DNA of 64,000 bases, from NCBI RefSeq assembly GCF_030272615.1, contig NC_081412.1, positions 688,330,083 through 688,394,082 of the forward strand, given 5' to 3'. Positions 31,181 to 43,459 of the stretch are shown here, piece by piece (the first letter of the stretch is position 1; each line of letters begins with the position of its first letter). The position numbers and the translations under genes were made by a program. The notes beneath the pieces are model-generated. The model did not search any database and was not told the origin of the DNA. It worked only from the letters and a program-made list of their open reading frames with translations. This DNA comes from Cryptomeria japonica (Eukaryota > Streptophyta > Pinopsida > Cupressales > Cupressaceae).

Positions 31181-33125
31181 ATTATTATTATTATTATCAT
31201 GATGAATTATGACCTGGTAACCTATTTGAGGTGATACAATTGAGGATGGTTTATGAGTACTAATGTTATGCTTTTGATTAGATTAGATCATTTTTGTGAT
31301 TTTTAAATGTGTGATTAGGTGTGAAAAGGATGGTAGCATATCACTCATTCTTGAGAGGCATACGATGTTACGATTACCCTTCACTAGATTGGAATTGAAC
31401 TATTTATATATGTTGTGCAAGACATTTTTGTGTTATGCAGAATGCAGGTACCAAACATTGACTCCACCTGGTTTTATAGATCTAAGTGTGCGTTTTTTCC
31501 CAATGGTGATTTTGGAGATAGAATTAAGGCCAAAATTTGTACATATCCTTAGCCATTGTCTTGAATTAGGGACAATTACCTTACTTTGAGTCTACCCTAT
31601 TGGATCAGTGTCAAGACAATATCTGATTAGCCAAAGGTCAGTGGCTTAACTTGTGAGTTTTGTATGGTTGCTTGGTGGTATTTTTTATTGGTTTGAGGTT
31701 AATATTATTAAATAAGATTTTATGTTATATGTGATATTAATATAAGTTATAACTTAGGTATTATAATAATATTAATAATTTATTATTTATTGTTTTAATG
31801 TGTGTGTGTACTATTTTAATGCTAATTTAGTAATGGAAAATAAATATTAATTAGTTGGAAAATAATTATTATTAAATATTAAATTAAATCCTAATTTATT
31901 ATTTGGTGGGATCAATATTTTTGAGCTAGATAATAATTATTTAATCCATATTTTGCAAAGTGGAAAGTAATTATTTTATGTAGTTTCTAATTGGGATATT
32001 AATCTAATATTCTTTGCTTTTATGTTTTATTGGAGATTTTGAGGTTTTTTGAGTAGAGGTTTGCTTTGCTTCATGTGCAAGCTTTGGGAAGATATTATTG
32101 AGTTTTATTAGGTTTTTTTAGATTTTTTATTCTTTTATGGGGTTTGAGGGAGACTCTGGAGAAATTCTAAAGAAAAATTTGAAGAATTTTTTTGAGGAAA
32201 TGGGATGAGTTTTTGGAGTTTAGATTTGTTGTAGACTTTTGGATTTGTTTTGAAGGCTTGTTTTTGCATGTATTGGGATTTCTTGGAGGTTGATTAGTTT
32301 TGTGTGGCTTGCATTTGAAGATTGATTTCTATAATTTTGTGGCTAATTAAAGAAGGTTTCATGGTTATGTGGTCAGAGGTTTCATCTTTCCTACATCTTT
32401 CTTTTGATTCTTCTGTATCGGAGGTAGGATCTTATTTTTCTTCTTTGTTTTGAATGTCTAGTCAATTGTGAATACATGTATGAAATGAAATGTTGTAAAT
32501 TATTTATTAATCCCTCTGAAATAGTTCGTTATCTCTATTTTGAATTTGATTGCGTTTTCTTTAGAATGGGTGTAGGGTTTTAATGTTTCAGATGATTAGT
32601 TTGATCAATTGGGTATTTGTTTTTTCTTTAATAATATTTGTGCATCACTTGTATAATTGTTTTGAAAAGGAATATATTGTGAGTATCGATATTATTAATA
32701 TGAAATGATTCTTTTATGTTAATTTTAAAATGGTTGAGATTTGATCAAATTAGGTGTGTTAATTGAATGTTTTTAAAGAGATAATTGTGGAATTGGTTAT
32801 TCATTTTCTCTTATTGAATCCCTATGCTTGATTTATTTGTGTTAATGGAAGGTTATCAGACCCATTTGAAAAGGGTTTTTGTTGGATTTTGAATTCGACT
32901 TAGTTTCTTTGCTATGTCGATTGTTGTGTCCTTTCAAGCAATTGGGTAGTAAATGAGCTCAAATGCACCGAAATAGAGCTCAATTTCATAGAAAATAAGG
33001 TAAATTGTGTAGAAAATGAGGTTAAATGCACAAAAAATGAGGTTAGTTTTTCTGGAACTCAGTATTGGGTTCAGGGTTTTTAGTTTGGTTTCATTTTGAC
33101 TCTCAGTTTGTTCCAGGGGCTCAGT
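29241..33125. other. AT-rich spacer without a recognisable gene
   Basis: I see no supported coding region on either strand; ORFs up to 97 codons have no recognisable content. Minor repeats are an imperfect tandem duplication at 29476-29583 and 29588-29649 (core CTTTCACAAGTGATTCAACT) and a GTT/ATT microsatellite at 31140-31196. The region may be part of an old LTR, but no boundary can be shown. Confidence 0.5.
31140..31196. repeat. (GTT)n-(ATT)n microsatellite
   Basis: About thirteen TTG/TGT units are followed by about five ATT units, forming an uninterrupted trinucleotide run. Confidence 0.95.
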
Positions 33126-33140
33126 TTGGTCTTGTTACTT

Positions 33141-34795
33141 GTTTTGATTAGGATAAAAAATGTTTTGAAGGGGCCCAAAAACCCTTACAATCAAAGAGCT
33201 ACCATTGGAAAATAGACTACACTGCCTGGCGACAAACTACAGGCTTTAGAAAGGACCTGAAACCTTCTAAACTTATGGGCGTTCTGATCCCAAAAAGGCT
33301 ACAAAACATTACAAACCAGGCTGGCCAAATCATACAGTCTAAGTCAACAAACAATAGATCTTCGAAGATAGAGATCAAAGGTTTATTAGGCACCCTCATC
33401 TAACAAGAAGGAATTTCCCAAGATCCCATAACCTATAACATCATCTTTAGGCCACAAAAAAAAAATCTCGAGCCTAACCAAAAAAAAAAACTGGCCAAAC
33501 TAGGTCCTTGAAAACTGCCAACATCTAGTCTATCCCTGAAAAGAACAAGATACATAGGGTTTTTCTAGGCTCCCTCAACCTTGAGAGTGAGTTTTATAGG
33601 GCTCCCACAACCTGAAAGAGTGGGTTTTGCAAGGCTCCCACAACCAGTCAAGGCCCAACAACATCTCATCTTGAAGGCACTTTCTAGGATAAAGGGTTTT
33701 GATAAGGCACCCAAAACCTCCCACAAAGAAAACCATGAGGGTTTTGATAGTCTCCCTCAATCAACAACATAAACAACAACAAACTGAAAAGATCCTCAAC
33801 CCCAAGACCATGTATCCACTCCACCTCCATAAGAGAGAAAATCACCTCAAAGAAAGAACCATGGGAATAGACAAGAGGAGCATAGGAAGCCCACATGGGT
33901 TTTAGAAAGGAAACCAAAACCTTATCCTTGAAGAAGACTAGAACTAAGAGCATGAAACCCTCCAAGATCACCACCTCAATAGGGACTAAAAGAGGGAAAA
34001 CAACCATAAAAACAGACTCGAAACCAATCCATCCCAAAAATAAAGCACCAACAGCCTCCCACTAGCACTTTCTAGTAACAACCACAACATTCAAATCCAC
34101 CTCAATAGGAGAAAGGTTATCTCCAAAACCAGCCATCTCCACCTCAATAAAAGACAAGACCACCTCTATAGGAAGAACTAGAAATAACCAAGGATACTAA
34201 GATATAAGTGACAAGGCCAGCAACAAAGAGTCAAATAGGGGGAAATCAATAACAGGGAATACCCAGAGAACACAAGAAAATGCCTCCTGCAGCCCCAAAG
34301 CCCAAACCAAGAGAACACCAACCAAAGCACCAGCCGAGGGGGGAGAAAAGATATTGATATAAATGAAAACTCCACCTGGATCCCAAACTCCCCCACCACA
34401 CCCAAAATCGAACAAAGTAGGGCCACAATCGAGAGAGAAGAGAAAACCCAGAACCCCACACCCAACCATATGGAACTAAGCACATAGGGTAGGCCAGAAG
34501 AAGAAGAACCCTGAAGCACCAACACAACCCCTAGTTGGTGCCCCCAAGAAGACATGAGCCAAAATGAAGTTGATTCTCAAAGGGAAAGTGCTCAAACTAC
34601 ATAGAAGGGCATGTGTCGTAGAGCAGGACTCCCCATGAGCCACAAAAAAAATGAGGGGGTTCAAGCCACACCCACTTCAATCTCCAAGTTTTCATTTGCA
34701 TCTTGTCTGCCTCCTCTGCATCATCTTCCTCGACATAAACCCTAGCACTTGCACACCTGCCTCCTCCTCTGCTCCCACTCAGCATCATCTTTTTC
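33141..34795 (-). mobile_element. Non-LTR (LINE-derived) insertion, minus strand
   Basis: It is bounded by a perfect 15-bp duplication TTGGTCTTGTTACTT at 33126-33140 and 34796-34810. Read on the minus strand its 3' end is GGGCCCCTTCAAAAC, then TTTTTTATCCTAATCAAAAC, similar to plant LINE tails. A shorter relative of this tail lies at 45075-45290 (GAGGCCCTTTCAAAAATCC). Several minus-strand frames of 60-125 codons are Phe/Leu/Gly/Ser-rich with no recognisable domain. I see no reverse transcriptase. Length is 1655 bp. Confidence 0.75.
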
Positions 34796-34810
34796 TTGGT
34801 CTTGTTACTT

Positions 34811-35914
34811 ATTATCCTTTCCTATGATTGATTGTAAAATAAATCATAGTTTTATATTTCAGTTTCATTTTTAGGACTTAACCCTTGTTGATAGGGTCAT
34901 GTAAGGAAATTCCTATTTCAGTTTTGCAATATGAACTTTAGATTGGATTCACGTTGATTCAAGTTATTCTTCTTATATGTGTTCTGATCTGATTTGGGTA
35001 GGATATGGTGAATATAGGCCTATTTCTATGCCCTATTGTTAAATACTTTAGATAATTATGCATTCATATGTAATTTCAAGACGACATCCCTTGCTAGTAG
35101 GGACCTATAGAAGTCCTAAATTCTAATTATATGTTATGTCCATTGGGGATGGATTCATGAATACTACTAATGTGATTATGATGCTTATTACTTCCTTATT
35201 TGAACCTTAGAGGTTAGGATAGCTAGATACAGTAAGGGGGAGTGGCTCTTAATGGGGGTCAAGGCCCAAAGTGGCTGCAGAGCTAACTCATTGAAGAGTT
35301 GTGTAGTATAAGTGATAACCTTAATTAAAACTTTTGGATGAGATTAAATATTAATAAGATAATTTATGGTTCCCCGAACATGGCCTTTGTGTTTTTTTAG
35401 ATATAGGATGGGATTGGGAAGGCCTCTCCAGCTATGGACATTGGAGTTGACATGATGCTTGTTCATCCATGGGACATTGGAGCTAGCATGACTATGTTTC
35501 CTTGTCTTCATGAAAGGATTGTTTGGTTCCACATGAGCTCTCAATTGAGGGTCGGGGTCTAGTGTTTAGAGAGGGACAAACTAACGGGGTAACTCATGTT
35601 TAGGCTATGTGATGACAATCTTCCCTTCATGTACTCTAGTATCTTATCCTATTTGGTTGTCAGTCTCTAGAGTGTCGTAGTTGTTATATTCTTGTTCTTG
35701 TTTATGTCTTGTGTTCCCTTGGATGTTGATTTGTGTGTTTGTGAGAAGTCTTGTTTTCTGCAATCTTCTTGCTTGTGTGTTAAGGGCCTTATGTCTATCT
35801 CCTAGCATAGGGGGCGGGCCTATAAGTTCCACATGATTGGGTGGTATTTATTTTTCACCCACTAGGAATCTGGTAGACATGTTCATGTTTGGCTAGATGG
35901 ATCTCTATCTTGTT
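34811..35914. other. Spacer, probably part of an old LTR
   Basis: No gene is recognised. A short imperfect repeat GGACATTGGAG occurs at about 35437 and 35481. The segment would be contiguous with 38507-39132 before insertion of the palindrome element. Confidence 0.4.
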
Positions 35915-36053
35915 GGGCAAGTGCACCAAGATGGTGAACAAAAAAGTGGCCACATGCAAAAAAAAACCAAAATTTTGCATAACCCATGCGTGTTCTAGAA
36001 ATTCAAAAATGTGCTAGGCTTGGTAACACCAAGCCTAGCCAAAAACAATTAAA

Positions 36054-36360
36054 AAAACAAAAAGTTCTTCAACACCCGTACGGGTTTTGAGGAACATTAT
36101 ATTTTATAATAAAAAATCAAAAGTTCCTCAAAACCCGTACGGGTTTTGAGGAACATTATATTTTATAGTAAAAAATCAAAAGTTCCTCAAAACCCGTACT
36201 GGTTTTGAGGAACATTATATTTTATAATAAAAAATGAAAAGTTCCTCAAAACCCGTACTGGTTTTGAGGAACATTGTACGGGTTTTGAGGAACATTATAT
36301 TTTATAATAAAAAATGAAAAGTTCCTCAAAATCCGTATGGGTTTTGAGGAACATTATTCT
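36054..36360. repeat. 59-bp-period array of perfect palindromes centred on CGTACG
   Basis: Units start at 36064, 36123, 36182, 36241 and 36321. Each holds an inverted repeat of about 32 bases, GTTCCTCAAAACCCG and CGGGTTTTGAGGAAC meeting at GTAC, perfect in the second unit. Units are separated by an ATTATATTTTATAATAAAAA spacer. A 21-base extra half-palindrome lies between the fourth and fifth units. Some units have CGTACT at the centre. Confidence 0.92.
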
Positions 36361-36452
36361 TTTTAGAAACCCACGAGTTATGCAAAACTATAAGTTTTTG
36401 TCTTAGTTCTGCATAACCCGTACGGGTTATAAGAACTAGGAACCAAATAGGA

Positions 36453-36455
<3 letters not shown>

Positions 36456-36521
<66 letters not shown>

Positions 36522-36563
36522 GTAAGAGAGAGGATAGGGGATAGGAAGAGAGGGAGAGAATAG

Positions 36564-36624
<61 letters not shown>

Positions 36625-36708
36625 GATAAGGAGAGGTGGATGGAGGGAGAGGGAGAGAGAGAGAGAGATTGGGAAAAGGAGAGGGGGAGAGGGAGATTCA
36701 GAAAAGTA

Positions 36709-36770
<62 letters not shown>

Positions 36771-36916
36771 GATAAAGAGAGGGGGATGGAGGGAGAGGGA
36801 GAGAGGGAGATTAGGAAAAGGAGAGGGGGAGAGGGAGATTGGGAGAAGGAGAGAGGGAGAGCGAGAGAGGGAGATTGGGAAAAGGAGAGGGGGAGAGGGA
36901 GAGAAAGGGAAATTGG

Positions 36917-37003
<87 letters not shown>

Positions 37004-37062
37004 GGATAAGGAGAGGAGGAGGGAGGGAGATTGGGAAAAGGAGATGGGGAGAGGGAGAGAGT

Positions 37063-37112
<50 letters not shown>
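36456..37112. repeat. Multiple (GA)n microsatellite blocks
   Basis: Pure GA runs at about 36456-36518, 36570-36621, 36712-36767, 36918-37001 and 37063-37110 are separated by purine-rich spacers such as GGAGAGGGGGAGAGGG and GATTGGGAAAAGG. Those spacers repeat between blocks, so the whole is a higher-order repeat of a GA run plus a spacer. Confidence 0.93.
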
Positions 37113-37113
<1 letters not shown>

Positions 37114-37429
37114 GGTAGAGAGAGAACGAGAAGGAGAAAAAGGTGAGAGACTTGACAAAGAGAGAAGTGTGAGGGGGAGAGAGATGAGATAGAACTGAAG
37201 GAGGATAATTAGGGCTTAGAATAGACAAATACAGTGATGGGGAAGGAAGATGAGAGAGAGAGGAAAATAAGGGAGACATGCATGTATACAAACATATATA
37301 CATATATTTATATTAATATATGTATATATAATTATAGATATGCATATATACATACATAAACACATTATATATGTAAGTTTGTACATGTGTAGTAAATGCT
37401 AAGTTTACAAGCATACATTATTATGTCTT

Positions 37430-37645
37430 CATAACCCATACGGGTTTTGTGAAACACAAAATAATGGCTTTAGTTCTACATAACCCGTACGAGTTATGTA
37501 GAACTATGAATAGTACTTTTTGGTTTTCAAAACTCGTGCAGGTTATGAAGAACTATGAATAGTACTTTTTGTTTTTCAAAACCCGTGCGGGTTATGAAGA
37601 ACTGTGAATAGTACTTTTTTTTTTTAAAAACCCGTGCGGGTTTTG
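37430..37645. repeat. Second palindrome set (AACCCGTRCGGGTT family)
   Basis: Four diverged units near 37437, 37473, 37525 and 37577 plus a half unit near 37625 carry AACCCGTACGAGTT, AACTCGTGCAGGTT or AACCCGTGCGGGTT, flanked by AGTTCT...AGAACT-type arms and ATGAATAGTACTTTTT spacers. They are related in core sequence to the array at 36054 but differ in arms and period (about 52 bases). Confidence 0.85.
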
Positions 37646-38506
37646 GCTTGGTAAGAGGGTTGGAAAATGACCCTAAGGCTTGCAAGCCCATTTTCCCCCC
37701 ATTTTTGTCCCTTTACACATTTTTTCATCTTCCAACATGATCTCTCAACTTTGTCATCATCAAGTTTACAAATGATCAAGTGGGTATCTCCAAAATTACC
37801 ACCATAATCTCACACGTCTTCTCAATTTTCTGCCCATATAATTTTTTCTATTTTTGGACAACATAAGCATAGTAAACTTTAATTTTCTTTACCAGTGCCT
37901 TGACAGTCCTCACAGACATATGTCTACCATGTTTTTTAAAAACTTTTGATATAATTGACCAAATTCAAAATAAATTACATATTATTTTTCTACACTAGAT
38001 TCTATACACTTTTAAAAAAAAAAGTTTTCATTTTTGATTATTTTGATGCAAGTTATGCCCAACGCACGAACAGGTACCAAATTTTCAGGATGTGGTCACT
38101 TCAAAAAATCATAAAAAAAAAATACTCAACAGAAAATTACAAAAAAATACACAACTTCTAGATATCACTCTTACTTATCATCCTACCAAAGGGTTTTGCA
38201 AACTAGTAAATCTAACTATATATTTTGTGTAGCACACGAAAACAGGTATGTTATATTTTTATGAAAAAATCGAGAACAGTTTTTCGTGCGTGAAAGGTTT
38301 GACCCTCTTAATCTTATCCAATTTTAAAAAAATTTAGTAGTTTAGAAACTAGATTCAGAGCACTACAATCCTTATTCCTTTCTGAACTCCTATTTTTTAG
38401 TGCATGACCTTCAAATATCTCTTTGAAGTTCAGGTTTACCCGTTTTCAAAAAAAAAAGTGGCCACTTATACCCCCCTTTTTGTTCACCATCTTGGTGCAC
38501 TTACCC

Positions 38507-39678
38507 TATTCTTTTTAGTATCTTCATGATTTGATTACAAGTAATTTATCATTTTTTTGTAATATGTTATGTATCTCCTAGAAGCGATGTATTTGGAAAT
38601 TTAAATGTATTTGTAAAAATAATTGTAATTGTATTTGGAAACACTTCATAAGGAGGTTGATGTAATGTGATTATTGTATTCGATGATCTTGTAATGATAG
38701 AATTAATGTCAGATGAATGGTAATAAGTGATTATATAAATGATCTTATATCATGTAGAAAGGTTATCATAGGAATATTTGGTTTGGTTCTTAAAACAAAT
38801 ATAGTGATGGATTTTTTATGTTAAGTTGTGTGAATTAGTGAATGGATGTGTATTTCACTTGGTAATATAAATGAACCCAGTTAAAGATTATTGATGTTGG
38901 TGATGTGATGAAATGAATTAACATTATCTTCATTGAATTATCATAATGTTATTTAGTTCATGGTTAGGTGTGTTGATAAGTAACAACATAAGAGCCAATC
39001 CATAGAGGAATGGTTGGAATGTGCATGCAAGTCTTATAATTTAATGCTTTATGTTAATAAAAAAATAAAAAATTGCTATGTTATTTTAGCTTTTAGTTGT
39101 AGTTCCTCCGGGGTTTCTTAGTAGGGCATTATAGAAAGATAAAAAAAAAAAGTTTAATCATTATCAAATCCATGCATCTCATACACTCAATGTTAGTGAA
39201 TTAGATATTATAATATAACCCCATTGTACTGCATTACTCTTTGAAATAATTGTAAATTTCTTAGGGCATTGGTTTTGAATATGTACGTAACTTTTTCTTT
39301 TTTCTATAGCACAAACATGACTAACCTTTTTGGATGTGCATATATAAAATTTATTAGGTTTCAAATAATTTTATACAACTGATAGACAACAAAGGCTTTT
39401 TAATGGATGAAAAATTAAGGTTTCAAAAGTCATGCTTTATAAACTAGGAAATGACCTAACTTTCACATGCATCACATTAAATGGAGGATGAAATCAATAT
39501 ATCCAACCTCAATTTTAATAAGAAGAGGTTTGAATGTTGAGTAGAGTCATATTTCCCTTTTGTTTGAGTTGGGAATATAATTGAAAAGATGTAAATTGAA
39601 TGTCAAATTAGGGAAGAAGGTAAATACACGAACTAGAAATGGGTAGGGAATCTAACTATGTACCTATGATTAAAATAT
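38507..39678. other. Spacer with a probable minus-strand LTR start near 39132
   Basis: No gene is seen. The sequence GGGTTTCTTAGTAGGGCATT at about 39112-39131 reads on the minus strand as AATGCCCTACTAAGAAACCC, and with the next bases resembles the TGTAATGCCC start of many plant LTRs with its TG mutated. If so, the palindrome element and the LINE at 33141 are nested in that LTR element. I cannot show the other end. Confidence 0.35.
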
Positions 39679-39679
39679 G

Positions 39680-40560
39680 TGGTTGATCTAGCAAGACCAG
39701 TGCACCCAGTGCCTTGGTCCATAGACTTGTTGTCAAAAATCACAAATTTGAAGCAATTTGGGATCTATCTGCAAAATTTGATGAAAAACATCAAGGACAA
39801 GGGTGCCCCTAACACCCTATTTTGGACAAGAGTACCCCCACCACCCTGTTCCCTGAAAATTAGGCCCATATTTTGGGAGAAAGTTTGTATTAGCCTTCTA
39901 ATACCTTCTAAGGTCTCTTGGCTTTGTCGAGTACCTATAGCCACACATAAGAGGAAAGAAATGAAGTTGTGGATAGGGGTTCACCTTAGGTCAAACCCCA
40001 AGTTTGGAATTAACCCTAATTAAAATAGAAATGGGATTTAAAGTGTGACTTTTGAGTTCAAAGGCAAGACTTAGAATTGAAATGTTTGAATGTAGATTAT
40101 TATACCTTCAATAGGTGATGCAATGTTCTTAGGATAAGTCCTCCATCTGTTAATATAATAAAATGATAAATCACATAAAATACATCATAAAATCATAATC
40201 GAAACATAAAATGAAGTTGTCTTGATGTAGTTTGCTGCTCCTTGAATCAGATCTTCCCTTGAGGAGGAAGAATTTCTCTTCAATTGGATGATAATGTTAG
40301 CATAAGATGTAATGTTTAAAATGAATTGAGAGAGATGAATTATATATAGGGATTTCATAATTAAATTTGTGATTTATTTGGACAAAACAAAATTTGAATT
40401 AGATAAGATCACCAAATTTTCTTCCCAAAATTCGAGGAAAAAAGTGCAGGACTAGGTAGCCCAGTGACCTGGTGCCATCAACTTTTTTCAGAATTTTTAG
40501 GGATGTGAGATAATGGGGTTTTAATGTTGATTCCAACTTGGTGGCTCAAACCATAATGTA
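39680..40560 (-). repeat. Diverged LTR relic related to the E1/E2 family
   Basis: GGTCAAACCCCAAGTTTGGA at 39990 matches the LTR segment at 12889 (GGTCAAACCCCGGTTTTGGA). Flanking parts keep the same order: a GTGCACCC-type motif before it, and a GGACTAGGTAGCCC motif followed by CAACTTTTTTCAGAA near 40450-40495 after it. A TATA-like stretch lies at 40340-40350 on the minus strand. No gag frame is attached. Confidence 0.5.
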
Positions 40561-40814
40561 TAGATATGCGAAATATGTCTTGAAAATTGAGATTGGGGTA
40601 CGATTAAGGATAAATCAATAAAAAATGATAAAGGGCACACCTAGAATTAAGGGCCCAAATAAGAGTGTGATGATGTAATAAAGTGGAATAAGACCCATAA
40701 TATTAATTAATTATAATAAAGGTCCTATAATGCATAGAGGAAAGGGAAATACTAAAATAGGTGCTAAGAGAGTGTAAAATTGGACACATTAATTCAAAAT
40801 ATTTTTAAAGTAGT

Positions 40815-42240
40815 CCCTCGTTGATATGGCTCTTTCTATGCTTTCTATTTTTGGGGTTTTTCTTTTTTCTATGGGATGTGGGGGTTTCATTCCCATTGGT
40901 GTTGTGGGGTCTATAACTTCTCTTGTGGGTTTGGCGATAACTAGTGTAGCTTTCGAAACAGTTTTCTCTATTGCTCATGAGGGTTTTTTTCCCTCTATCC
41001 ATTCTCTTGTTGGTAGATCTCTTGTAGTTGACATTGCGGTTGTCGCGGTCCCTCATCCTCTTCCTTGTACCAAGACTTCTCCTATTGTGATTTGTGGCCA
41101 TGATGTGGTAGAAAATATGATTTTCTACCAACGTTGTGGGTTGGTGTGTATATTTGTTGGTCTCTATCCTTCTCTCCTTGATTTGCATTGTTGGGTGATG
41201 GATTCTTGGAAGCCCTTGGTTGCTAGTAACATTAAGATTTTCCCTTGTGCTAAGGTTATTTTTATTTCTTCTTTTGATGACTATAACATGGTGTTGAGAA
41301 AGCTATGGGATTGGGGAGTTAACTCTCTCTATCAAATTATGGACAAATTCTCTTAACCCTCTTACTGAACCACTCAATGGGCATCCAATGTAGGTTCATC
41401 TTCCCAATATTCTCTTTCATTTTTGGTATAATTATTGTTATGAGGCCATTGACACTCTATTTGTTGATTTTGAAGGTTGATGATGCCACTCTATTCATGG
41501 ATCATTCTACTTTTGCTTGCATTTTAATTGACATTCAACTATCTATGCCTCTCCCAGGGGATGCAATTCTTATGGTTGGGGATACACCATAGACTCAGTC
41601 AATAGATTATGAGGGCCTTCCCTTTTGATGTTGTAGATTCTTCTCAACTGGTCACTTAGCTATGAATTGTTGTTTCTCGTGTCATAAAGGCACTTCTATT
41701 TGGTGGAAGGATACTAATGGTGATCACTTGATTGTTGAGGCTTCAATTTATTCTTTTGATGACTCTTCACAAGTTAATAATAACTCCTCTTATGGATCCT
41801 ATTTTTCCTCTTGCTACTAGTGTGGCTTCCTTTAGTCCTATGGATTTCACTCTTTTTGCCCTTGTTCTACTCTAGTCTTTGGTGGTTGATGGTCAATAGT
41901 CTACTCTAGGTGTTGATAGACCCTTTAAGAGGATTTCTCCACTTGATCCCACTTGTAACGATGATCTTAACAATAGTATAAATGCCTAGATTATTGTTAT
42001 TCATTGGCCAAAAGGTAGATCTCCCTCCTCCCAAACTCTTCCTCAATTTGTGGGCAATTTTTCTTCCCACCCTTGTGGTGGCTTCCTAGTTGTACTACTA
42101 GTGTGTTGTCAAAATTTTGTTGTGGCCTTTGTTTTACTCATGGTGCTCTGCTTGTGACCTATTGTCAATGGTTTGTTTGGCTTGACTTTATATAGGGTCA
42201 ACACCCTTGTTTTGTTGCTTTTATAATAAAATACAAATAT
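40815..42240 (+). pseudogene. Old LINE ORF1 relic
   Basis: Frames at 40826-41356 and 41377-41592 and further unconnected pieces parallel the LINE ORF1 at 25004-26253. Shared landmarks are PIVICGHDVVENM, FPCAKVIFISSF, LRKLWDWGVNSL, MDHSTFACILIDI, YEGLPF and a zinc knuckle region (STGHLAMNCCFSCHKGTSIWW). Several stops and frameshifts are present. It ends in an A-rich tail near 42220-42240. The upstream boundary is uncertain, and no target duplication is visible. No reverse transcriptase follows. Confidence 0.78.
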
Positions 42241-42289
42241 AAAGTTTGTAATTCATTAAAAAGGGGATCTAAATCTATTCATAATAGAA

Positions 42290-43450
42290 AACACTTATCA
42301 TAATCTTGTCCACTATTCTACAATGGTCAATGCAAGATAAATATAAAAGATATTATTTTGTTCTTTTTCTACTCATGTTTTTAAAATATTTTCTCTAAAA
42401 AATAATAACCTTGTTTTTTCTACTATAAAAAATGGTTCTATTTAAAAAGCTAAACAATGGATACAACCACAATTTATAACAAAAGGACTTGAGATTTAAA
42501 ACCTAGAAAATGATGTTAACTCATTAGCAATTTCAATGATTTGGTAAGTTTCATCTTTTGATGCCATTTCATTTACATAAGTATATCCAAATGGTAATTA
42601 GGATCTATAATTTGATATTGAATATGATGTCAAGGACATATGACAAAATTTTACTATAATTTGGTGTCACACAAACTACCTTGTTCCATGAATTCTTGTT
42701 TTGAATCAAATAATTTCATGCACTTTTATAGTTATTCTATGTGACATATTAGTACTCATTTGAATTATGAAATTTTATGTGGGTGTGTGTCTTCTATTCC
42801 AAGCATGTAGAATTGTGTTTTAACCCAAAAGATATAGTGAGACTTACTTATGAGGCAAGAGGTCAATGATCTTAGTTTGTAAGTGCACATAAAATAATTA
42901 GCATGTACCTATAAAAATTTAAGTATTCATAAGTGAATTGTTGATAATACAAAGTTATAAATCATTACTATAGTATATTGGGTAGTCTAGAGTTAGAAGT
43001 ATTATGCTCCACCAAGAGAATCACATCGCATGAGTCGTAGAAAGGATATTGATGTATAAGTTAACTATGGAGTCCTGACCAATGTTTCCCCAATTATGTA
43101 TGCAATCATGATTAACCCTTCTCAATGACAATATGGATGGAAGCACGATCTTTAAGGCGGTTGTAGAATTGGGAATAGATTTATGATGCATAAGGAAATT
43201 ATGAAATTGATATTGATGTGGTTATAATGACAAATATATACATAACAACATGTAAATATGAGAATGTTATAATAGGGAAGATACAACACATAGTGTGAGG
43301 TGTCATCATGCACTCAATTTGAGGTGTGAAAAATATTTATAATAACATAACAATGAAATATATAGTAATATGACAATTCACAAAGTGGTATTTATATGAT
43401 ACAATTGTTATTACTCATGTAAGAATACAACAATGTTTGTGCTTAATGTT
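42290..43450. repeat. Duplicated block T (second copy)
   Basis: This is paralogous to 22720-24700 and serves as the empty-site reference for the hAT-like and foldback elements. It has no gene. Beyond 43450 the sequence departs from its paralogue and no LRR fragment is found. Confidence 0.75.
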
Positions 43451-43459
43451 TCCCCCATG

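Larger units (their letters stand above)
35915..38506. mobile_element. 2.6-kb TIR element carrying palindrome arrays and GA satellites
   Basis: The ends are inverted repeats of 30 bases with one mismatch, GGGCAAGTGCACCAAGATGG at 35915 and GGGTAAGTGCACCAAGATGG reversed from 38506, both followed by GTGGCCAC a little further in. Flanks TATCTTGTT and TATTCTTTT may be a decayed 9-bp target duplication, which with the long G-rich ends would suit Mutator-like elements, but this is weak. There is no transposase frame; the long frames are translations of the GA repeats. Contents from left to right are a palindrome array (36054-36360), GA blocks (36456-37112), a TA-rich stretch (37275-37390), a second palindrome set (37430-37645) and AT-rich DNA. 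Confidence 0.72.

Noticed and set aside
34178-34788. Several overlapping minus-strand frames of 62-125 codons
   Set aside because: They overlap in different frames within a non-LTR insertion and show only hydrophobic low-complexity content; none resembles a known protein.
36640-37303. Long reading frames of Glu/Arg/Gly or Ser/Leu repeats on both strands
   Set aside because: They are translations of GA/CT dinucleotide runs; any frame of such repeats stays open.
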